A DNA stretch of 64,000 nucleotides from Lewinellaceae bacterium (GTDB lineage: Bacteria; Bacteroidota; Bacteroidia; Chitinophagales; Saprospiraceae). This document shows, in pieces, positions 16,670 through 25,158 of the stretch. Position 1 is the first letter of the stretch. Each line of letters begins with the position of its first letter. Under the pieces are notes generated by a model. That model had not been told where the DNA came from. It was given only the letters and a program-made list of their open reading frames with translations, and searched no databases. Where the stretch lies: NCBI GenBank assembly GCA_020636435.1, contig JACJXX010000001.1:3675001-3739000 (forward strand). The letters are read 5' to 3'. A program made the translations under genes and the position numbers.

Positions 16670-18127
16670 ATGAGAAAGCCTGCTTTTATCTTAGCCCTGA
16701 AGTTCTTCACATTAGCCTTCATCGCCCTTCAACTTCAATCCTGCGCCGTCAATCCGGTGACGGGCAAGAACCAGTTGATGCTCTTGAGCAAAGACCAGGA
16801 AATTGCCATGGGCGCGCAGTCCGACCCCGAGATCGTCGCCGCCTTTGGCCGCTATGACAATGAAGACATTCAAAAATTCATCAATGACAAAGGGCAGGAG
16901 ATGGCGCGGGTCTCTCACCTGCCGAATCTAAAATATGAGTTCAAAGTCCTGGATTCCCCAGTGGTCAATGCTTTCGCTCTGCCCGGCGGTTATGTATATT
17001 TTACTCGGGGCATTTTGGCCCACTTCAACAACGAAGCTGAATTTGCCGGGGTTCTTGGCCACGAGATCGGCCACATTACCGCCCGCCACTCTGCCCAGCA
17101 ATACAGCCGGCAGATGTTGGGGCAGGTAGGCCTGATGGCAGGGATTATTTTTTCTCCGGACTTTCGCCAGTACGCCGGCCTGGCCCAGCAGGGCATGGGG
17201 CTGCTTTTCCTGAAATTCGGGCGGGACGCCGAGAGCGAATCCGACCAGCTGGGGGTCGAGTATTCTACCAAAATCGGCTACGATGCCCACCAGATGGCGG
17301 ATTTTTTCAGCACCCTCAAGCGCCTTAGCGATCAGGGTGGGCAGAGCATTCCCACCTTCCTTTCTACCCACCCCGACCCGGCCGACCGCCATAAAAAGGT
17401 GGACCAGCTGGCGTCGCAGTGGCAGCAGAAGGTTCCGGAAAGCGGCTTCGACGTCAAGCGCAACGAATACCTGAGGATGATCGACGGGCTGGTCTACGGG
17501 GAGGACCCCCGCCAGGGCTACGTGGAAAGCAATACTTTTTATCACCCGGAATTGAAGTTCCAGTTTCCCATACCTTCCGGTTGGCAGGTCAACAACATGC
17601 CTTCCCAGGTGCAGATGGCGCCGAAGGACGGCAAAGCGCTGATGCTGATGACCTTAGCGGCAGGCAATGACCCTTCTCAAGCTGCGGACGCCATGCTGCA
17701 GCAGTATCAGCTAACCCAGCTGAGCCGGAGAAATGAAACTGTCAACGGCCTGCGCGCCGTATCGGTGCTGGCCGAGCAGGCCAATGAGCAAACCCAGGAA
17801 GTGGTCAGCATCCTGGCTTACCTGATCGAATACGAGGGGCGGATTTATCAAATCCTGGGCATGGCTTACAAGCAGGATTTTAATGCCAACACCAGCTACT
17901 TCCAGCAAACGATGCAAGGGTTCCGAAAACTGACGGATGCGTCCAAAATCAACGTCAAACCGGAACACATCCGAATCGAACGCATCGACAACAACACCAA
18001 CCTGAAGGCAGCCCTGCAGGCTGCCGGCGTGCCCGCCAGCCGCCACGAGGAACTGGCCATCCTCAACGGGATGGAACTCAACCAACCGCTCTCCCGGGGC
18101 ATGCTGATCAAGGTGGTTGGCAAGTAG
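16670..18127 (+). CDS. M48 family metalloprotease lipoprotein
   Basis: The 485-residue protein starts with a lipoprotein leader (ALQLQSCAVNPVTG, lipobox cysteine near residue 25). It contains the zinc motif HEIGH at residues 130-134 within GVLGHEIGHITARHS, and the third ligand region ESESDQLGVEY near residue 192. It resembles BepA/YfgC-type periplasmic proteases that act on outer-membrane proteins, but with a C-terminal half (about 285-485) that ends in a LysM-like segment (LAILNGMELNQPLSRGMLIKVV). The TAG stop is immediately followed by the heptamer repeat at 18126. Confidence 0.9.
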   Translation: MRKPAFILALKFFTLAFIALQLQSCAVNPVTGKNQLMLLSKDQEIAMGAQSDPEIVAAFGRYDNEDIQKFINDKGQEMARVSHLPNLKYEFKVLDSPVVNAFALPGGYVYFTRGILAHFNNEAEFAGVLGHEIGHITARHSAQQYSRQMLGQVGLMAGIIFSPDFRQYAGLAQQGMGLLFLKFGRDAESESDQLGVEYSTKIGYDAHQMADFFSTLKRLSDQGGQSIPTFLSTHPDPADRHKKVDQLASQWQQKVPESGFDVKRNEYLRMIDGLVYGEDPRQGYVESNTFYHPELKFQFPIPSGWQVNNMPSQVQMAPKDGKALMLMTLAAGNDPSQAADAMLQQYQLTQLSRRNETVNGLRAVSVLAEQANEQTQEVVSILAYLIEYEGRIYQILGMAYKQDFNANTSYFQQTMQGFRKLTDASKINVKPEHIRIERIDNNTNLKAALQAAGVPASRHEELAILNGMELNQPLSRGMLIKVVGK

Positions 18128-18258
18128 GAAGTCGGAAATTGGAAGTCGGAAGGCGGAAATTGGAAGTCGGAAGTCGGAAGGCGGAAGGCTCGGCGTTGGG
18201 AGCATACACTTTCGCACTTCCGACTTCCGACTTCGTACTTCCGACTTCGCACTTCCCC
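18126..18258. repeat. Heptamer repeat D, copy 1 (ggaagtc / gacttcc)
   Basis: Tandem imperfect 7-mers (ggaagtcggaaattggaagt) run to about 18187. After a short loop the complementary series (acttccgacttccgacttcg) returns, making a long hairpin. The repeat begins at the M48 stop codon and lies 35 bp before the DUF6438 start. Other copies lie at 24828, 33210, 49071 and, degenerate, near 50780. Confidence 0.88.
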
Positions 18259-18293
18259 AAATTTCCATTACCTTTCGCATAAAATTCAAACCT

Positions 18294-18752
18294 ATGGAAA
18301 GAGGCATTTCGTTCAGCATTCTGTTGGTGTCGGCAACCTTGTTGTTCACCGCCGGAAAATGTGACAAAAACAAATACGAATACACAGAAAGCTCGGTGAT
18401 CGAGATCGCCAGGACGCCCTGTTTTGGCCGCTGCCCGGCTTACAATTTCAGTATTAAGGGAAATGGCGAGGCCTCCTACGAAGGCAAGCATTTTGTGGAA
18501 CTCGAAGGGAAACACAGCCGCACCTTCCCGGCCGATACGGTGAATGCCATTTTCAACACTTTTGTAGAGGCCGATCTCTCGCAATACAAAAATGAGTACG
18601 TTGAAGAGGTGACTGACCTGCCCACAACTTACCTTTCCTTCAGCCACGAGGGCAAGATCAAAAAGATCAAAATGTACTACGGCTATCCGAAGGAATTGGA
18701 GGAGCTGGCCAATAAGTTGCAGGAACTGGCTTTTAGCCAGGGGTGGCAGTAG
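18294..18752 (+). CDS. DUF6438 domain protein
   Basis: The 152-residue product has a signal peptide (MERGISFSILLVSATLLFTAG) and a single domain with the hallmark segment IEIARTPCFGRCPAYNFSIKGNG (residues about 37-59). This is followed by strands ending in the KIKMYYGYPKELEELANKLQEL helix. The paired cysteines in PCFGRCP are typical of DUF6438, a family of unknown function in Bacteroidota. The upstream part of the frame reads through the heptamer repeat, so the ATG at 18294 is the sensible start. Confidence 0.85.
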   Translation: MERGISFSILLVSATLLFTAGKCDKNKYEYTESSVIEIARTPCFGRCPAYNFSIKGNGEASYEGKHFVELEGKHSRTFPADTVNAIFNTFVEADLSQYKNEYVEEVTDLPTTYLSFSHEGKIKKIKMYYGYPKELEELANKLQELAFSQGWQ

Positions 18753-18893
18753 TTTCGTTGACCGGCCCGAAGTATAGATGCTATTCCTGCCGGCCTGCGG
18801 CTCAGCAGGCGGGGATGCTTTTTCTTTGGCCAAAGCCAAAGAAAGATGCTACGGCCCTAAACAAATACGGCTCGAAGAAGACGGTCAACGAAA
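18753..18893. repeat. Nested palindrome between DUF6438 and DUF1572 genes
   Basis: The outer arms tttcgttgaccg (18753-18764) and cggtcaacgaaa (18882-18893) are perfect complements. A central stem is formed by tttctttggc and gccaaagaaa. The element begins directly after the DUF6438 stop. Its right arm supplies the TGA stop codon of the convergent DUF1572 gene, which suggests it defines the 3' ends of both transcripts. Confidence 0.75.
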
Positions 18894-19442
18894 ATGCCTC
18901 CGCCCCTTCTCCTGCCCAAACTTCTCCTGGTTGAACGCCTGAGACTGCCCTTTGGGAATGCTCAGCGACTGCCATTCTTTGCCTTTAATCTGTTTGGCGA
19001 GGAACACCATTTGCCCCACGTGGTAGCTGTAGTGAGCCAGTTGCCGGTTGATGGCTTCCAGGACGGTATGCCCCTCGTTGCGGATGTAGACGATGCGCTG
19101 CAAATCATCCTCCTTCAGAGGCTCGATGGCGCCGAACAGGCAGGCCCAGCCCTCTTCCCAGGCCTCCAGCACCTGGCTTCGGCTGTCCAGTCCATCTTCG
19201 AATTCCGTGTCGCGGTTTCGCCAGGGTTTTTCGCCGTCGGAAGTGAGGAAGTCCGTCCAGCGGGAAAGCATATTGCCCCGCAGGTGGCGGACGATGGTGG
19301 CCAGGTTGTTGCTCTCCGGCTCGGGCTGAACCTTAAGTTCCGCCTCCGTAAGCTGGGCCATGGCTTGTTCTCCCAGTTTTTTGTAGTATTGGAACAAACG
19401 ACGAACGCTCTCCAGGTAGTTGAGTTGGGTTTGTTTTTCCAT
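18885..19442 (-). CDS. DUF1572 family protein (DinB/YfiT-like fold)
   Basis: The 185-residue protein is helix-rich. Its DUF1572-type order is LFQYYKKLGEQAMAQLTEAEL, then LATIVRHLRGNMLSRWTDFLTSDGEKPWRNRD, then the ANRQLAHYSYHVGQMVFLAKQ helix, with histidines spaced as in metal-binding DinB-like proteins. Family members resemble the DinB/YfiT thiol-transferase fold. The substrate is unknown. The last residues (GRRHFR) are encoded by sequence running into the adjacent palindrome. Confidence 0.88.
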   Translation of the reverse strand: MEKQTQLNYLESVRRLFQYYKKLGEQAMAQLTEAELKVQPEPESNNLATIVRHLRGNMLSRWTDFLTSDGEKPWRNRDTEFEDGLDSRSQVLEAWEEGWACLFGAIEPLKEDDLQRIVYIRNEGHTVLEAINRQLAHYSYHVGQMVFLAKQIKGKEWQSLSIPKGQSQAFNQEKFGQEKGRRHFR

Positions 19443-19614
19443 TTTTTTTCCTGCAAAGTTAGGAGTTTCAGGATTGCCGCGCTATTGCCTGCGGGCCGGA
19501 GATTGTGGGGAGAAGGCCGGGGGGGATGGTTTTATTCCGTTAATCATTATTTTCTGCCAAAAAATGGCAGGAATTTTTTGTGAGATGGCTGGAACCCATT
19601 ATCCACGGGCTTTG

Positions 19615-19743
19615 AAACCGCAAAATGCAAAACTCTAAATTTCAAATGTAAAAGTGGCTCTACTTAGGCAGCCCCATAAGAGCCGCCCCAGCCGAGCCTC
19701 CTTTTACATTTTTCGGTTTTGCGGTTTTGCGGTTCTGCGGTTT
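19615..19743. repeat. Palindrome with aaaccgcaaaa ends
   Basis: The outer arms aaaccgcaaaatgcaaaa and gttttgcggttctgcggttt are imperfect complements. An inner pair aaatgtaaaag / cttttacattt and a short ggctc / gagcc pair nest within them. A one-sided tandem of the same cgcaaaaccg wording occurs at 59617-59673. Confidence 0.7.
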
Positions 19744-19754
19744 AAGGACACTTG

Positions 19755-19913
19755 GGCGCTAGGAAAGAGTAAAGTGTTCAATTATGGGGCAGTGATTTTT
19801 GTGCCAGGCAAGGCGCGAAGATCGAGGATAGCCTAAGCTACCTGAGTGATGAGCAACGCAGCATGGCGCAAAAAGGACAAGCCAGAATGGACAGTTTATT
19901 CTTTCCTAGCGCC
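19755..19913. mobile_element. Family A element with altered ends (159 bp)
   Basis: The interior is nearly the same as in the copies at 32386 and 57666: gtgttcaattatggggcag, then the ggcaaggcgcgaag core, then the agccagaatggacag side. The outermost nine bases differ: ggcgctagg at the left and cctagcgcc at the right, in place of ggcacgagg / cgtcgtgcc. The altered ends still pair with each other. No TA flank is visible here. Confidence 0.8.
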
Positions 19914-20055
19914 TTGGTTCTGGCTTTGCCAGGTTATGGTTATACTGTTAAATGGTTGCCTTAGGCTGCCAACGGGGAGCTAACAATATAACCATCGCCT
20001 GAGCCCCGGCCCATCCAGCAATATAACAATCCAGCAATATGACACTCCCCCTGAT

Positions 20056-20508
20056 CTACAAATGCTTCTCGATCACCTTGTCGCAAGCCTCCTCCAGCAT
20101 CCGGAAGACCTGGTCGAAGCCATCGTCATTCCAGTAAGGGTCGGGGACGTTGCGGTTGCTGCCGGGGTCGACGTAGTTGAGGATCATTTCTACTTTGCTC
20201 TTCTGCTGGCCGTTATCCGCGAGGCGGAGGATATCCTGGTAGTTGGAGCTGTCCATGGCGAGGATGAGGTCGTATTCTTTCAGGTCGGCCGGTCGGATTT
20301 GCCTCGCGCGCTGCCTGGATATATCCAGGCCGTACTTTTTGGCGGTGCTCACCGACCGGGGGTCGGGTGGTTCGCCGATGTGCCAGAAGCCGGTGCCGGC
20401 GGAGTCCACCGTCCAGTCGAGGCCCCGTTCGAGGAGTTTGTTTTTCAAAATACCTTCTGCCAGGGGGGACCGGCAGATGTTACCCAGGCAAACCATTAGT
20501 ATTTTCAT
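20056..20508 (-). CDS. Low-molecular-weight protein tyrosine phosphatase
   Basis: The 150-residue protein has the LMW-PTP P-loop CLGNICRS at residues 7-14 (CX5RS) and the general-acid loop DPYWNDDGF near residue 121. It removes phosphate from tyrosine or other low-mass phosphoesters, often regulating exopolysaccharide synthesis, though no polysaccharide genes are nearby. The length is normal. It stands alone, diverging from trkA. Confidence 0.95.
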   Translation of the reverse strand: MKILMVCLGNICRSPLAEGILKNKLLERGLDWTVDSAGTGFWHIGEPPDPRSVSTAKKYGLDISRQRARQIRPADLKEYDLILAMDSSNYQDILRLADNGQQKSKVEMILNYVDPGSNRNVPDPYWNDDGFDQVFRMLEEACDKVIEKHL

Positions 20509-20652
20509 GGAATTTACAATTTGAAATCGGATATTTGTCGAGAAAATCAGACGCGCCTTTTAATGTAAAGGCCAGTCGTCTTTGTTTAAGGATTACAACA
20601 GGAGATTTGTTTCAAACCCTGGAGGTTTTGTTGTCAGGGAAAATCAAGAGCA

Positions 20653-21993
20653 ATGAAGATCGTAATAGCGGGAGCAGGAGATGTAGGATTTCATCTGGCG
20701 GAATTGCTGGCCTACGAAAACAAGGATATTGTACTGATCGATTCCAACCAGGAAGTCCTGGATTATGCCGCCACTCACCTCGATGTGATGACCTTGCGCG
20801 GGGACTCCTCTTCCATCGATATTCTGGAACAGGCGGAGGTCAATCGCGCCATGCTCGTCCTGGCAGTGACCACTTCCGAGAAGAACAACCTGGTGACGGC
20901 CATCCTGGCCAAGAAGATGGGCGCCCGGCAGGCGATTGCCCGGGTGAACAACCAGGAGTACCTCACGGAAACGGAACGGCAATTGTTCCGGGAGCTGGGC
21001 ATTGACTCTCTGATCTCGCCCACGCTGTTGGCCGCAGAAGAAATTTACCGGTTGATCAAGGAATGTTCCTTTACCGACCTCTTCGAATTCGAGGAAGGAA
21101 AGATCAACCTCGTCGGCATTACGCTGGATGAGTACTCGCCCCTTTCCAATAAACTGGTGGCCGACATACACGGCATCGACACCGATGTCACCCTGCGCCC
21201 CATCGCCATTTTGCGCGGCCATCGGACCATCATCCCCAGGGGCAACACCATTCTGCGCCGAAACGACCATATTTATTTTATTACCCGCAAGGACAATATC
21301 GACCGGCTGATCAATATCGTGGGCAAAAAAAAGATCAAGGCAAAAAATGTAATGATCCTGGGTGGCACTTCGCTGGGGATGGCTACCGCCAAAAGGCTGG
21401 AAAACGAGTATAATATAACGCTCATCGAAAAGGACAAAAAACGTTGCAAAGAGCTCGCCGAACAGCTCAACAACACCCTGGTCATCAATGGCGACACCAG
21501 CAACATCGACCTGATGGAAGAGGAAGGCCTCAACCAGATGGATGCCTTCATCGCCCTTACCGACAACTCGGAGACGAATATTATTGCCAGCCTGACCGCG
21601 AAAAACCACGGCGTGTACAAAACCATCGCCCAGGTGGAGAACAAGGAGTACATCCACATCTCCCAGAATATTGGAGTGGACACCATGATCAATAAAAAGC
21701 TCATTGCGGCCAACAACATCTTTCGCTTTATCCGCAAAGGGCAGGTAGAGGCCATCACCAGCCTGCACGGCGTCGATGCGGAGATCATCGAATACGTGGT
21801 GCACAAAAAGAACCAGATCACCAAAAAGCCGGTGAAAGACCTGCACTTTCCAACAACGGCCCTGATTGGAGGCGTCATTCGCGGTGAGGACACCCTGATC
21901 CCGGATGGAGATTTCCAACTGCAGATCGACGATAAAGTGATCATTTTTGCACTGCCGGAAGCCATCAACAAACTCGAACAACTCTTCCGCTAA
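20653..21993 (+). CDS. trkA: Trk potassium transporter, NAD-binding regulatory subunit
   Basis: The 446-residue protein has two tandem RCK modules. The first begins MKIVIAGAGDVGFHLAELLAYENKDIVLID (GxGxxG with a terminal aspartate). The second begins NVMILGGTSLGMATAKRLENEYNITLIE near residue 233. Each is followed by a TrkA-C domain. TrkA binds nucleotides on the cytoplasmic face and gates TrkH for potassium uptake. The trkH gene lies directly downstream, separated by a hairpin-forming 119 bp repeat, so the two probably form an operon. Confidence 0.96.
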   Translation: MKIVIAGAGDVGFHLAELLAYENKDIVLIDSNQEVLDYAATHLDVMTLRGDSSSIDILEQAEVNRAMLVLAVTTSEKNNLVTAILAKKMGARQAIARVNNQEYLTETERQLFRELGIDSLISPTLLAAEEIYRLIKECSFTDLFEFEEGKINLVGITLDEYSPLSNKLVADIHGIDTDVTLRPIAILRGHRTIIPRGNTILRRNDHIYFITRKDNIDRLINIVGKKKIKAKNVMILGGTSLGMATAKRLENEYNITLIEKDKKRCKELAEQLNNTLVINGDTSNIDLMEEEGLNQMDAFIALTDNSETNIIASLTAKNHGVYKTIAQVENKEYIHISQNIGVDTMINKKLIAANNIFRFIRKGQVEAITSLHGVDAEIIEYVVHKKNQITKKPVKDLHFPTTALIGGVIRGEDTLIPDGDFQLQIDDKVIIFALPEAINKLEQLFR

Positions 21994-21997
21994 GGCC

Positions 21998-22116
21998 TTA
22001 AAAAACAACTTCACGATCCGTAGTTGAAGTGAAGTGAAGAAGCCGGATCGCTCCCGAAAGACTTAGCTGATGAACGAGCTACAACTACGGATTTAAAAGG
22101 TGAAGTTGTTTTTTAA
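21998..22116. repeat. Inverted repeat between trkA and trkH
   Basis: The outer arms ttaaaaaacaacttcac (21998-22014) and gtgaagttgttttttaa (22100-22116) are perfect complements. An inner pair, atccgtagttg and caactacggat, nests inside. The element fills nearly all of the intergenic space and ends 13 bp before the trkH start, so it could influence translation or mRNA processing of trkH relative to trkA. Confidence 0.85.
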
Positions 22117-22129
22117 TCACTACCATGTC

Positions 22130-23581
22130 ATGATCAATATACGCCCCATCATCCGCGTCATTGCAGTCCTTTTGATTATCATTGGCGGGCTGATGTTTAC
22201 CGGTTTGCCTTTTTCTTTTTACTTCGGCAGCGGCGACGCCATGCCGCTATTCAATTCCGGCCTGATCTGCGTCATTATCGGCGCCATCCTTTGGCTGATC
22301 CGCTGGCCGGGGGGCAATGACATCAAAAAACGGGAGGGCTACCTGATTGTGGCCATGGGCTGGCTGTCCATGGTGTCCTTCAGCATGCTGCCCTACCTGT
22401 TCAGTGGGGTAATTCCGGATGTGGTAGGGGCCTTCTTTGAGTCCGTTTCCGGAATGACCACCACTGGGGCCTCTGTGCTCAACGACATCGAGTCCGTTCC
22501 CAAAGGGATTCTCTACTGGCGGAGCCTCACGCAATGGATCGGAGGCATGGGCATCATCGTGCTCACCGTCGCGATCTTCCCGCTATTGGGCATCGGCGGC
22601 ATCGAGCTTTTTGTGGCGGAGGCGCCCGGGCCGACCTCCGACAAGCTGCACCCCCGCATTCAGGAGACGGCCAAGCGGCTCTGGTTGATCTACGTGGCCC
22701 TTACAGCCTGCCTTACCATTGCGCTTTTACTGGGGGGCATGAGTTTTTACGAAGCGATCAACCACGCTTTCACTACTATGGCCACTGGTGGGTTTTCCAC
22801 CAAAAACGCAAGCATGGCCTATTACGATACGCCTGCGATCCAGTACCCTATTGCCTTTTTTATGTTCCTGGCGGGCACCAACTATACGGTTATTTACTTT
22901 GGGCTGAAAGGCAAGTTCAGGAAAGTGTGGGGCAGCGACGAATTCAAGGCGTATCTTTTTATTGTCTTTTTGCTCGCTGCCATCGTCACACTGGTGGTTA
23001 AAGGGCAAACCGGCCTGCCCTGGGAAAAAGCCTTCAGAGACAGTATTTTTCAGATTGTCTCGATCGTTACGACCACGGGGTTCGTATCGGCCGATTATAC
23101 CGGCTGGAGCAACAGCCTGACCATGCTCTTCTTTGTGTTGATGTTCCTGGGCGCCAGCGCCGGCTCCACCAGCGGAGGCATCAAGCTGATCCGGCATCTT
23201 GTGTTTTTTAAGAATTCGTTCCTGGAATTTAAGCGCATACTGCACCCCCGGGCAGTTGTGCCGCTAAAGCTCAACGGGCAGGTAGTCACCGGCCGCATTC
23301 TCACTCACATCATTATTTTCCTGCTCCTGTACCTCATGCTTTTCGTCATCGGCTCCATCATCGTGTCTGCTATGGGGCTGGATTTCCTGACCGCGATCGG
23401 GGCGGTAGCTACGTCCCTGGGCAATGTAGGCCCGGGTATTGGAGAGGTAGGGCCGGTGGACAATTTCGCCTGGCTGTCGCCGCAGGTGAAGTTTACGCTT
23501 TCTATCCTGATGTTGTTGGGCCGGCTGGAGTTGTTTACCATTCTGGTGCTGTTCACGCCTTATTTCTGGAAGTCTAACTGA
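22130..23581 (+). CDS. trkH: TrkH family potassium uptake protein
   Basis: This membrane protein of about 483 residues carries the four pore-helix/filter repeats expected of TrkH/KtrB: SGMTTTGASV, FTTMATGGFST, VTTTGFVSADY and TSLGNVGPG. These form the potassium selectivity pathway of the channel that TrkA regulates. The frame is open from a GTG at 22100, but that lies inside the arm of the preceding palindrome. The ATG at 22130 (MINIRPIIRVIAVLLII) gives the usual TrkH N-terminus and is preferred. Confidence 0.95.
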   Translation: MINIRPIIRVIAVLLIIIGGLMFTGLPFSFYFGSGDAMPLFNSGLICVIIGAILWLIRWPGGNDIKKREGYLIVAMGWLSMVSFSMLPYLFSGVIPDVVGAFFESVSGMTTTGASVLNDIESVPKGILYWRSLTQWIGGMGIIVLTVAIFPLLGIGGIELFVAEAPGPTSDKLHPRIQETAKRLWLIYVALTACLTIALLLGGMSFYEAINHAFTTMATGGFSTKNASMAYYDTPAIQYPIAFFMFLAGTNYTVIYFGLKGKFRKVWGSDEFKAYLFIVFLLAAIVTLVVKGQTGLPWEKAFRDSIFQIVSIVTTTGFVSADYTGWSNSLTMLFFVLMFLGASAGSTSGGIKLIRHLVFFKNSFLEFKRILHPRAVVPLKLNGQVVTGRILTHIIIFLLLYLMLFVIGSIIVSAMGLDFLTAIGAVATSLGNVGPGIGEVGPVDNFAWLSPQVKFTLSILMLLGRLELFTILVLFTPYFWKSN

Positions 23582-23660
23582 CTAGTTTTTTTCAATTCCT
23601 TCCGTTCTGCTATCGGAATATCCCGCCTGCACATTACCTTTGTCAAAAAGGGCTGGATAT

Positions 23661-24773
23661 ATGCAGATCAACGGTAAACACTACCGAACTATATGGCTCA
23701 AAGAAGGAGCAGAGCCGACTGTTCAGATTATCGACCAGCGCAAGCTTCCCCATGCGCTGGTGGTGGAAGGCCTGAATACCCTCGAGGATTTTGTAGCCGC
23801 CATCCGCGATATGCACGTGCGGGGGGCTCCTCTGATCGGCGCCACTGCCGCTTATGGGTTTTACAACGCCTTGTACAACGCGCCGGCTGACAAGCGCCGC
23901 CTGGGCAAATACATCCGCGATGTCGCCGAACAGTTGCAAAACACCCGCCCTACCGCCATCAACCTGGCTCATGCGCTCGAACGGGTGATCTTGGCCATCG
24001 AACCCGCAGAAGAGATAGAGGAAATGGTGCAACTGGCTCTGCAAACAGCCAATGCCATAACCGAAGAAAGCATAGAACACTGCCGGGCCATCGGCGAGCA
24101 CGGCCTGGAGGTTATCCAACGCATCAGCAAGAAAAAGAAGGGCGAACCCGTCAACATCCTCACTCACTGCAACGCCGGCTGGCTGGCCTGTATCGACTAC
24201 GGCACCGCCACCGCCCCCATTTACGCCGCTCACGATGCCGGCATCCCCGTCCACGTATGGGTGGATGAAACCCGTCCCCGAAACCAGGGCGCGAACATTA
24301 CGGCCTTCGAACTCCTTCACCAGGGCGTGCCTCATACCGTCATTACCGACAATGCCGGCGGGCACCTGATGCAACACGGCATGGTCGACCTGGTGATCGT
24401 GGGCAGCGACCGCACCACCCTGCGGGGAGATGTGGCCAATAAAATTGGCACCTACCTGAAAGCTTTGGCGGCCAGAGACAACAGAGTGCCTTTTTATGTT
24501 GCTCTTCCTTCCTCTTCTTTCGACTGGTCGCTCAATGAGGGCCTCAAGGAAATTCCCATCGAGGAGCGCAATCCCGATGAAGTGAGATACGTGCATGGCT
24601 GGTTCAACGGCAAAATCTACAAGGTGCTCATTACCCCTCAGGATAGCCGGGCCGCCAATTATGCCTTCGATGTGACCCCTGCCCACCTGGTGACCGGGCT
24701 GATCACCGAACGGGGAATGTGCAAAGCTTCCAGGAGAGGGATACAGAAGTTGTTTCCGGAGGCGGGGAAGTGA
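23661..24773 (+). CDS. mtnA: S-methyl-5-thioribose-1-phosphate isomerase
   Basis: The 370-residue enzyme of the eIF2B-like family converts methylthioribose-1-phosphate to methylthioribulose-1-phosphate in methionine salvage. Signature stretches are RDMHVRGAPLIGATAAYGFY near residue 47, ILTHCNAGWLACIDYGTATAPIY near residue 165 (catalytic cysteine), VWVDETRPRNQGANITAFEL, and VGSDRTTLRGDVANKIGTY (catalytic aspartate). I prefer the ATG at 23661 over the upstream TTG at 23640. No other mtn genes are in the window. Confidence 0.95.
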   Translation: MQINGKHYRTIWLKEGAEPTVQIIDQRKLPHALVVEGLNTLEDFVAAIRDMHVRGAPLIGATAAYGFYNALYNAPADKRRLGKYIRDVAEQLQNTRPTAINLAHALERVILAIEPAEEIEEMVQLALQTANAITEESIEHCRAIGEHGLEVIQRISKKKKGEPVNILTHCNAGWLACIDYGTATAPIYAAHDAGIPVHVWVDETRPRNQGANITAFELLHQGVPHTVITDNAGGHLMQHGMVDLVIVGSDRTTLRGDVANKIGTYLKALAARDNRVPFYVALPSSSFDWSLNEGLKEIPIEERNPDEVRYVHGWFNGKIYKVLITPQDSRAANYAFDVTPAHLVTGLITERGMCKASRRGIQKLFPEAGK

Positions 24774-24827
24774 GGGGGGGGATGGTTGAATTGTTGAATT
24801 GTTCGATGGTTCGATGGTTCGATGGTT

Positions 24828-25014
24828 TTGGACTTTGGACGTTCTGGGGAAAGCCCCTCAGAAGCCTTGGTGAAGTGCGAAGTCGGAAGTCGGAAGTCGG
24901 ACACGAGCGAAGCGACTGACGAAGTAAAACGGGGCGTTTGGCGCTTATTCCGGATCCTATTCCGCCTTCCGATTTCGCACTTCCGACTTCACCCTTGGTT
25001 CGTCCAAAGTCCAA
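24828..25014. repeat. Heptamer repeat D, copy 2, with terminal inverted repeats
   Basis: The ends ttggactttggac (24828-24840) and gtccaaagtccaa (25002-25014) are perfect complements. They enclose gaagtgcgaagtcggaagtc heptamers and the complementary ttccgatttcgcacttccga run. Just upstream, at 24783-24826, is a short tandem of ttcgatgg and ttgaattg octamers. These fill the 385 bp gap between mtnA and ppk2. The remainder (25015-25158) has a 'caatacaacaatttagcc' direct repeat and no gene. Confidence 0.88.
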
Positions 25015-25158
25015 GATGGTTGACGCTGCCCGCCGAAGGCCGAATGTAGGCTGTAAGCGATGACTGCGGTGCTTACGGGCTAACAATTTAGCCATATAAC
25101 AATACAACAATTTAGCCAAAACACCCAGCGCAAAACGTCCCGGCATTCTATCGAAGGG

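Larger units (their letters stand above)
19443..20055. other. Repeat-filled intergenic region
   Basis: This 613 bp gap between the DUF1572 and phosphatase genes contains the palindromic element at 19615-19743 and the family A element at 19755-19913. It also holds short 'caatataac' direct repeats around 19985-20040. No gene is supported. Confidence 0.65.

Noticed and set aside
20644..22014. 456-codon minus-strand frame opposite trkA
   Set aside because: TrkA has two intact RCK modules; the opposite frame matches nothing and mirrors its codons.
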